Shown here piece by piece: positions 5,382 to 9,772 of a stretch of DNA of 9,772 bases; the stretch's first letter is position 1, and each line of letters begins with the position of its first letter. The notes under the pieces are model-generated. The model was not told the DNA's origin. It did not search any database and saw nothing but the letters and a program-made list of their open reading frames with translations. Position numbers and translations under genes: made by a program. The DNA is from Azoarcus sp. (GTDB lineage Bacteria; Pseudomonadota; Gammaproteobacteria; Burkholderiales; Rhodocyclaceae), in contig JAIRLA010000304.1 of NCBI GenBank assembly GCA_031259795.1, forward strand, positions 1 to 9,772, given 5' to 3'.

Positions 5382-6634
5382 GCCGGGACAGCGCGCGGAC
5401 GAGGCGGCGGGTCGTCGTCACCGGCATGGGCGGCATCAGTCCGCTGGGGACGGAATGGCGCGAGATCGAGACGCGCCTGCGCGCCCTGGAGAACGCGGTG
5501 CGCATCGTGGAAAGCTGGGAGGACATCAAGGGGCTGAATACGCGTCTGGGCGCTCCGGCGGCGGAATTCACCCTGCCGCCCGAACGCTATACCCGCAAGG
5601 CGATGCGCGGCATGGGGCGGGTGGCGCTCCTGGCGTGCCGCGCCACCGAATTCGCCCTCGCCGACGCCGGACTGCTGGACGACAAGGCGCTGCTTTCTTC
5701 CGGGCGGGCGGGCGTCTCCTACGGCTCCTCGGTCGGGGGGCTGGAGGCCCTCGCCGATTTCGCCCGCATGATCGACACCCGCGTGGTCGAAGGTTTGAAC
5801 GCCAACAGCTACATCCGCATGATGGCGCACACGGCGCCAGTCAATATCGCCGTCTTTTTCGGCCTGACCGGCAGGGTGCATACGACATCGAGCGCCTGCA
5901 CCTCGGGGAGCCAGGGGATCGGCTATGCCTACGAGACCATCTTGCACGGCCATGCCGATGTGATGGTCGCGGGAGGGACGGACGAACTCGGCGCCCCCGA
6001 TGTGGCGGTCTTCGACACCCTGTTCGCCGCCAGCACGAGAAACAGCGAACCGCGGTTGACGCCGCGCCCCTACGACCGCGACCGCGACGGTCTCGTGATC
6101 GGCGAGGGCGCGGGCACGCTGATCCTCGAAGAATACGAACACGCGCGCGCGCGCGGCGCGAACATCCACGCGGAAATCGTCGGCTTCGGCACCAACTGCG
6201 ACGGCATGCACGTCACACAGCCCAACGCCGCCACCATGGCGATCGCCATGCGTCTGGCGCTTGCTTCGGCGGGACTTCCTCCCGAAGCCATCCATTACGT
6301 GAATGGTCACGGCACCGCCACCGAACTGGGCGACATCGCCGAGAGCAGGGCAACCCGCGAAGTCTTCGGCTCCGCCATGCCGATCAGTTCGCTGAAGAGT
6401 TACATCGGCCACACCCTTGGCGCTTCCGGCGTGCTGGAGGCATGGTTTTCCATCGCCATGATGCGCGCCAACTGGTTCGCCCCCACGCTGAATCTCGACA
6501 ACGTCGATCCGCGTTGCGCGGATTTGGCCTATATCACGGGAAATGGCCTCGACCTCGAATGCGAATACATCATGAGCAATAATTTCGCGTTCGGCGGCAT
6601 CAATACCTCGCTGATTTTTCGGCGCATGCCGTAA
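5378..6634 (+). CDS. Beta-ketoacyl-ACP synthase, ApeR-like (KS2)
   Basis: This is a second FabF-fold condensing enzyme, 418 residues from GTG 5378. It opens with the standard VVVTGMGGISPLG. The catalytic residues are complete: Cys174 in SSACTSG, His311 in NGHGTATELGD and His345 in KSYIGHTLGAS, with Lys340 before it. It is only moderately like KS1 and lacks the SRNNA element, which fits the ApeR class placed last in the aryl polyene gene order. A role in starting or supplying the chain is an inference. GTGA overlaps the ketoreductase stop. The open frame extends upstream to 4799, but that stretch is an arginine- and histidine-rich shadow of the reductase gene, so a 611-residue call would be wrong. 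The ligase-like gene starts 23 nt after the stop. Confidence 0.88.
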   Translation: MSRDSARTRRRVVVTGMGGISPLGTEWREIETRLRALENAVRIVESWEDIKGLNTRLGAPAAEFTLPPERYTRKAMRGMGRVALLACRATEFALADAGLLDDKALLSSGRAGVSYGSSVGGLEALADFARMIDTRVVEGLNANSYIRMMAHTAPVNIAVFFGLTGRVHTTSSACTSGSQGIGYAYETILHGHADVMVAGGTDELGAPDVAVFDTLFAASTRNSEPRLTPRPYDRDRDGLVIGEGAGTLILEEYEHARARGANIHAEIVGFGTNCDGMHVTQPNAATMAIAMRLALASAGLPPEAIHYVNGHGTATELGDIAESRATREVFGSAMPISSLKSYIGHTLGASGVLEAWFSIAMMRANWFAPTLNLDNVDPRCADLAYITGNGLDLECEYIMSNNFAFGGINTSLIFRRMP

Positions 6635-6657
6635 CCCATATTGGCGACAGCGCAATA

Positions 6658-7860
6658 ATGACTTGCCGTCTCGCCAGCAAAGGGACGATATTGGCGTCCG
6701 CCAGGGCGCTGATTTTCGGTGAAGGCGGAATTCCGGCCTATTTCACGCTGGCCATTTTGCTGTTCATCGCGGCTTTCCTGTTATTGCCCACCGCCAAGAT
6801 GGTCAATAACTATTACTATGCATTCATCGCCGCGCCCGCGCTCGCCGCGCTCTTCAGGCTGCGCGGCAAGCTGGATTTGCGCCAGCCCGGAATCCTGCTG
6901 TGGGGCGTTCTTTTCGCCTGGTGCGCCCTGTCGGGCACCGTCCAGTACGCCAAGCATCTCTTCTACGTCGCCCTGTTCCTGCTGGCCGTCATGCGCCTGG
7001 CCGCGACCGGCATCTTCAGGACGGGAATGTTCGCGCGCGCCATGTTCTGGACCGTGCTGGGATATATTTTCATTTCCGTGGCGGTCTATTGGCTGAATGG
7101 AGAATATGAATTGGGGCAGCGCGTCGCCTTGCTCATCGGCAGGCTGAACGGCTGCATTTATGTCAGCATCTGGCTCGCCGCCTGTCTGGTACTGGCGTTT
7201 CCATTCTGGTTCGCGGGCGGGCGCTGGACGGAAATGGCGCTTGCCATCCCGCTGAGTCTCATCGCCATCATATACGTGCTCCAGAGTCGCAGCGGCCTGC
7301 TCAGCCTGTGCGTCGTGCCGGTGTTCATCCTGGGCTATGTCTGGCACAAACGGCGCGCCGCGCGCTATGTGGCGGCGGCTTTCGCTGTATTCATCATGGC
7401 GGTGAGCTTTGTGCTATGGCTGGATCCCTCACTGCACGAAATAGTATTCCGTGGCGATTCAGGGCGTTTCGAACTATGGCAAAAGCTGATGCTGGACTGG
7501 AAACAATGCAGCCCCTGGCTTGGCTGCGGCACGGGATTCCGGAGCGCCCATACCATTCTCGATGGGGCGCTGCCCATTCTCCATCCGCACAATATCTTCT
7601 TTGCCTTTGCCTTTTACAATGGATTACCGGCGCTGTTCATTTTCTTCGCGCTGTGCGCCCATTTACTTTATACCGCCTGGAGAGCGCGCGACCCTTGGGG
7701 CGGCTATTTGCTCTCCGCCATGATCGGTCTGAATTTCGAGGGCGGCCAGGTCATCGGCAATCCCGACGCGCTGTGGCTGCTGATCCTGCTGCCCATGGCG
7801 CTCATCGCCTGTTCGCGCCGGGAAAAAACACCGGACGGCGCGGCGCCCGCCCCGGCATGA
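6658..7860 (+). CDS. O-antigen ligase/polymerase-like (WaaL/Wzy_C) membrane protein
   Basis: This is a 400-residue polytopic inner-membrane protein. About 11-12 hydrophobic segments are visible, at roughly 27-46, 54-66, 78-92, 99-115, 127-146, 166-187, 191-208, 213-229, 236-255, 312-337, 350-360 and 372-385. The long periplasmic loop at about 256-312 bears the WaaL/Wzy_C hallmarks: FRGDSGRFELW (264-274), CSPWLGCGTGF (284-294) and HPHN (309-312). An earlier QSRSG (209-213) supplies the arginine conserved in WaaL. Such enzymes move an undecaprenyl-linked glycan onto lipid A core or protein, or polymerise it. The acceptor is unknown here. Only 23 nt separate it from KS2, so it is probably co-transcribed with the polyene genes. 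The ATG has no strong Shine-Dalgarno site. Some stretches look AT-richer than in the preceding genes. Confidence 0.78.
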   Translation: MTCRLASKGTILASARALIFGEGGIPAYFTLAILLFIAAFLLLPTAKMVNNYYYAFIAAPALAALFRLRGKLDLRQPGILLWGVLFAWCALSGTVQYAKHLFYVALFLLAVMRLAATGIFRTGMFARAMFWTVLGYIFISVAVYWLNGEYELGQRVALLIGRLNGCIYVSIWLAACLVLAFPFWFAGGRWTEMALAIPLSLIAIIYVLQSRSGLLSLCVVPVFILGYVWHKRRAARYVAAAFAVFIMAVSFVLWLDPSLHEIVFRGDSGRFELWQKLMLDWKQCSPWLGCGTGFRSAHTILDGALPILHPHNIFFAFAFYNGLPALFIFFALCAHLLYTAWRARDPWGGYLLSAMIGLNFEGGQVIGNPDALWLLILLPMALIACSRREKTPDGAAPAPA

Positions 7861-7885
7861 GGCCGGCCAGGACAGCGGGGCGGCG

Positions 7886-8848
7886 ATGAAAATCCTCTTT
7901 CTCGTGCTGGACAGGCAACGGGTCATTCTCGACCGGCTCTACGACAGCGTGGCGGCGGCGAGCGATTGCGATTTGCGCCGCCTCACGGACGAGGAACAAC
8001 GCAATCTGCGACGCTATTTCCGCGCGGAAAACATCGCCCCGGAGCGCTACGATCGCATCGTGCTTTTCCTGCGCTTCAAGAAACTGTCCCGCCAGCCGCT
8101 TTTCGTGCGCGGCCTGCCCAATCTTGTCATCCTCGAGCACGACGCCTGCCAGAACTATTACCGCTGCAAATACCAGGGCAGGTTCAGCGCTTTTTATCGC
8201 GGCTTGCCGGCGGCGCGGGTGCTGGTCTCGGGCTGGCAAGTCGCGGAAAAGCTGCGCGCCGAAGGCGTCGACGCCTTGTTCGTGCCCAAAGGATACGACC
8301 AGACCCTGCTGCGCAACCTGGGCGGCGCGCGCGACATCGAACTGGGTTTCCTCGGCAGCACGGGCAGCGACCGCTACCGCGCCCGCCGCGCCATGCTCGA
8401 AGCGATCAAGGCGCGCGAACCGTCATTGATGGCGACGCGCACCGAATCGGGCGCGGATTATTGCGCGATGCTGAACCGCATCCGTTTCTTCGTCGGCGCG
8501 GACGTGGGCATGGGCGAATACATGATAAAAAACTACGAAGCGATGGCCTGCGGCTGCGTGTTGTGCACATTCGATCAGGGCGAGGCGGAAAATCGCGCGC
8601 TCGGCTTTGTAGACATGGAAAACCTCGTGCTCTACCGCGACGTCGACGAACTGCAAGCCAAACTGCGCCGCCTGCGCGCCGCCCCGGCGCTGGCCGACCG
8701 GATTGCCGCCGCCGGGCAAGCGCTGGTCGAACGCGAATACAACTACGAACGCATCGGCGCCCGCATCGCCGCCGCGCTCGCTCCGGAACTGAGGCCCAAT
8801 CCCGCGCCCGGACTGTTGGAACGCATGCGACTTGCCTTGCGGCGCTGA
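7886..8848 (+). CDS. CgeB-like GT-B glycosyltransferase
   Basis: This is a 320-residue soluble protein, short for a two-domain GT-B enzyme. It begins MKILFLVLDRQR, a Rossmann-like first strand. The C-terminal half contains LGFLGSTG (153-160) and GMGEYMIKNYEAMACGCV (208-225), which fits the sugar-nucleotide-binding helix of CgeB-like glycosyltransferases (Glyco_trans_1_2), with Glu218 as the likely ribose contact. The sequence after that, with VLYRDVDELQAKLRRL and REYNYERIGARI, has the usual layout of the family's end. No membrane segment or signal peptide is seen, so it would act at the cytoplasmic face. Donor and acceptor sugars cannot be inferred. It starts 25 nt after the ligase-like gene and ends the run, so the two probably act on the same glycan. 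Confidence 0.75.
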   Translation: MKILFLVLDRQRVILDRLYDSVAAASDCDLRRLTDEEQRNLRRYFRAENIAPERYDRIVLFLRFKKLSRQPLFVRGLPNLVILEHDACQNYYRCKYQGRFSAFYRGLPAARVLVSGWQVAEKLRAEGVDALFVPKGYDQTLLRNLGGARDIELGFLGSTGSDRYRARRAMLEAIKAREPSLMATRTESGADYCAMLNRIRFFVGADVGMGEYMIKNYEAMACGCVLCTFDQGEAENRALGFVDMENLVLYRDVDELQAKLRRLRAAPALADRIAAAGQALVEREYNYERIGARIAAALAPELRPNPAPGLLERMRLALRR

Positions 8849-8885
8849 CATCGGGGATCGGGGAACGCGCGGGATTCGGGTTGTC

Positions 8886-8912
8886 TCCTCTCCCGCAAGC
8901 GGGGGGAGGCTT
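8886..8912. terminator. Degenerate repeat hairpin after the operon, possible terminator
   Basis: CCTCTCCCGC-AA-GCGGGGGGAGG followed by CTTT forms a GC-rich, slightly imperfect hairpin about 40 nt after the glycosyltransferase stop. It is a decayed copy of the 447-470 hairpin with its loop inverted (CAAG for CTTG). A short T run follows, so it could end transcription, but the T tract is too short for confidence. Confidence 0.3.
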
Positions 8913-8956
8913 TCGTAATGGCGAGTTCTTGCGATGGACTTCCCTTCGTGCGATGG

Positions 8957-9158
8957 AACTTCCCTCCCCCGCTTGCGGGGGAGGGTGGCCGAAGGCCGGG
9001 AGAGGGCTTCGTATCAAACGGCGCGCAGCGCCGCTGATTAAAAAGGGGGACGAAGGAAGGGAACGCCCGTCCACTCCCCACCATGAAAAAACAGCGTCGC
9101 TACGCTCCGCATGAAACGAACTGGATTGCCACGTCGCTTCGCTCCTCGCAATGACGAG
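8957..9158. repeat. Composite dispersed repeat, copy 2
   Basis: A perfect 11-bp-arm hairpin with TT loop at 8962-8985 is followed by the GGCCGAAGGCCGGGAGAGGG segment, a CGGCGCGCAGCGCCGCTGAT segment, a purine-rich stretch (9031-9062) and the 67-bp module at 9092-9158. The part from 8993 parallels 266-430 in the same orientation, 64 of 67 identical in the last module and more loosely before it. Unlike the 441-646 element, it lacks a right-hand inverted terminus and runs into the 67-bp module instead. Confidence 0.75.
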
Positions 9159-9226
9159 GGTGGGGAAGGCTTGCGCAATGACGAGGTGGGAGAGGCTTGC
9201 GCAATGATGAGGCGGGGGAGGCTTTT
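9147..9226. repeat. Tandem array of about three 26-27-bp units
   Basis: Three units start CGCAATGACGAGG, CGCAATGACGAGG and CGCAATGATGAGG, at 9147, 9174 and 9200. Each ends in a G-rich GGGGAGGCTT-like tail. The first unit overlaps the end of the 67-bp module, so the array seems to have grown by duplication of that module's CGCAATGACGAG edge. Confidence 0.7.
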
Positions 9227-9266
9227 GCAATGGCGCATTCTTCTGATGGATTCCCTCCGTGCGATG

Positions 9267-9490
9267 GAACTCCCCTCCCCCGCTTGCGGGGGAGGGTGGC
9301 CCGCAGGGCCGGGAGAGGGTTTCCTTCCATACGGAGCGCAGCGACGCTGATTTCTTTGCGGTGGGAAGTGGACAGGCGTCTCCCTTCCTTCGTCCCCTTT
9401 TTTATCCAGCGGCGCTGCGCGCCGGATGGTTGGAAGCTCTCTCCCGCCCTTCGGGCACCCTCTCGCCCGCCAAGCGGGGGAGGGAAGTCT
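9267..9490. mobile_element. Imperfect second copy of the MITE-like element
   Basis: The left terminus (9267-9286) is identical to bases 441-460 and is followed by the same hairpin (9273-9296). The right terminus (9471-9490) is an imperfect inverse of it. Inside, 9319-9400 reads as an inverted copy of the 9060-9110 region, and 9405-9462 is the inverse of 466-523, so the unit is close to a large palindrome of about 224 bp. No transposase is encoded. Confidence 0.5.
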
Positions 9491-9531
9491 TCCGACGAAG
9501 CTCGCCATTGCGAAAGCCGCCCCTCCCTCCT

Positions 9532-9629
9532 CGCAATGACGAGATGAGGATGGCCTCCGCAATGGCGAGATGGGGATGGCCCTCGCAATGGCGAGGCGGG
9601 GAGATTGCCGCGGCGCTGCGCGCTTCGCA
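9532..9629. repeat. Second 26-bp tandem array
   Basis: Units begin at 9532 (CGCAATGACGAGATGAGGAT), 9558 (CGCAATGGCGAGATGGGGAT) and 9584 (CGCAATGGCGAGGCGGGGAG). The first two are exactly 26 bp apart, as are the second and third. A GCGGCGCTGCGCGCTT insert then precedes a last partial CGCAATGACAAG at 9626. The units are related to those at 9147-9226 but carry different tails, so the two arrays have diverged or expanded separately. Confidence 0.65.
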
Positions 9630-9696
9630 ATGACAAGTTCCAAAAAATCCCCCCCTCGTTCAATCAGCGCTTCCCCAGGCAGGAATATCGTCCCGA

Positions 9697-9772
9697 TCAC
9701 ACCACGACAGGCTCGATTTCCAGTTCGATGCCGAATCGCGCCCATACGTCGTTCTGGATGCGCGCGGCCAGC
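9697..9772 (-). CDS. murB: C-terminus of UDP-N-acetylenolpyruvoylglucosamine reductase (MurB), partial
   Basis: Read on the minus strand, the window ends with about 24 codons giving LAARIQNDVWARFGIELEIE followed by PVVV and a TGA stop (complement of 9697-9699). A helix of the form ARIQxxVxxRFGIxLExEP just before the C-terminus is typical of MurB, the FAD- and NADPH-dependent enzyme that makes UDP-N-acetylmuramate for peptidoglycan. Only the tail is visible, so the assignment rests on this short match. The gene is convergent with the polyene run and separated from it by the repeat block, so it is probably an unrelated chromosomal neighbour. Confidence 0.55.
   Translation of the reverse strand, partial: LAARIQNDVWARFGIELEIEPVVV

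Larger units (their letters stand above)
8849..9696. other. Gene-free intergenic block of repeats
   Basis: These 848 bases between the glycosyltransferase and the convergent murB-like gene hold no supported gene. Nearly all of it from 8884 to 9635 is repeat material related to the left block: hairpin units, a composite repeat, an imperfect large palindrome and two tandem arrays. Only about 60 bp before the convergent stop codon look unique. The many open frames translate to the same repeat-derived low-complexity peptides seen on the left. Confidence 0.7.

Noticed and set aside
5336..6655. 439-residue antisense frame opposite KS2
   Set aside because: A long open frame caused by GC-rich third positions in the real gene; no motifs, and KS2 carries all catalytic residues.
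441..9490. CRISPR array made of the repeated hairpins
   Set aside because: The repeats are not evenly spaced with unique spacers, the hairpin units sit within longer composite repeats, the 26-bp units abut without spacers, and no cas gene is present.

Overview
The window comes from a GC-rich Gram-negative bacterium, most likely a betaproteobacterium. The evidence is an outer-membrane-type lipoprotein, an O-antigen-ligase-like protein, the tail of a DUF3683-type flavo-iron-sulphur oxidoreductase of a kind I associate with Betaproteobacteria, and dispersed intergenic repeats often seen in environmental members of that group. The genus cannot be fixed from the sequence.

Layout: (1) 1-196 is the 3' end of an oxidoreductase gene on the + strand. 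(2) 197-about 740 is gene-free and packed with composite palindromic repeats, including a 206-bp MITE-like unit (441-646) with perfect 20-bp terminal inverted repeats. About 290 bp of leader follows, with an AT-richer patch and a candidate promoter. (3) 1032-8848 is one tightly packed + strand gene run. It encodes an FAD-dependent oxidoreductase of the halogenase-like class, a DUF3261 lipoprotein, a ketosynthase (ApeO-like), a possible 36-37-residue coupled ORF, a hotdog dehydratase (ApeP-like), a FabG-type ketoreductase (ApeQ-like), a second ketosynthase (ApeR-like), a WaaL/Wzy-like membrane ligase and a CgeB-like glycosyltransferase. Junctions are overlaps or gaps of about 25 nt or less, except the gap of about 106 nt that the small ORF fills. 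(4) 8849-9696 is a second gene-free block built from the same repeat families plus two 26-27-bp tandem arrays. (5) 9697-9772 is the 3' end of a convergent minus-strand gene, probably murB.

The order oxidoreductase, DUF3261, KS, DH, KR, KS is the distal half of an aryl polyene (APE, xanthomonadin-like pigment) cluster. The KS, KR and DH would run elongation cycles on an acyl carrier protein to build a conjugated polyene, and the lipoprotein would help place the product in the envelope. The usual partner genes are absent from the window: carrier proteins, starter-unit ligase, chain-length factor, second dehydratase, acyltransferases, thioesterase, LolA-like protein and MMPL exporter. A glycan ligase and a glycosyltransferase sit downstream instead. 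The most interesting reading is a compact, repeat-bracketed APE-type locus wired to a glycan step. It either depends on a second locus for its missing parts or is a rearranged fragment of a split cluster.
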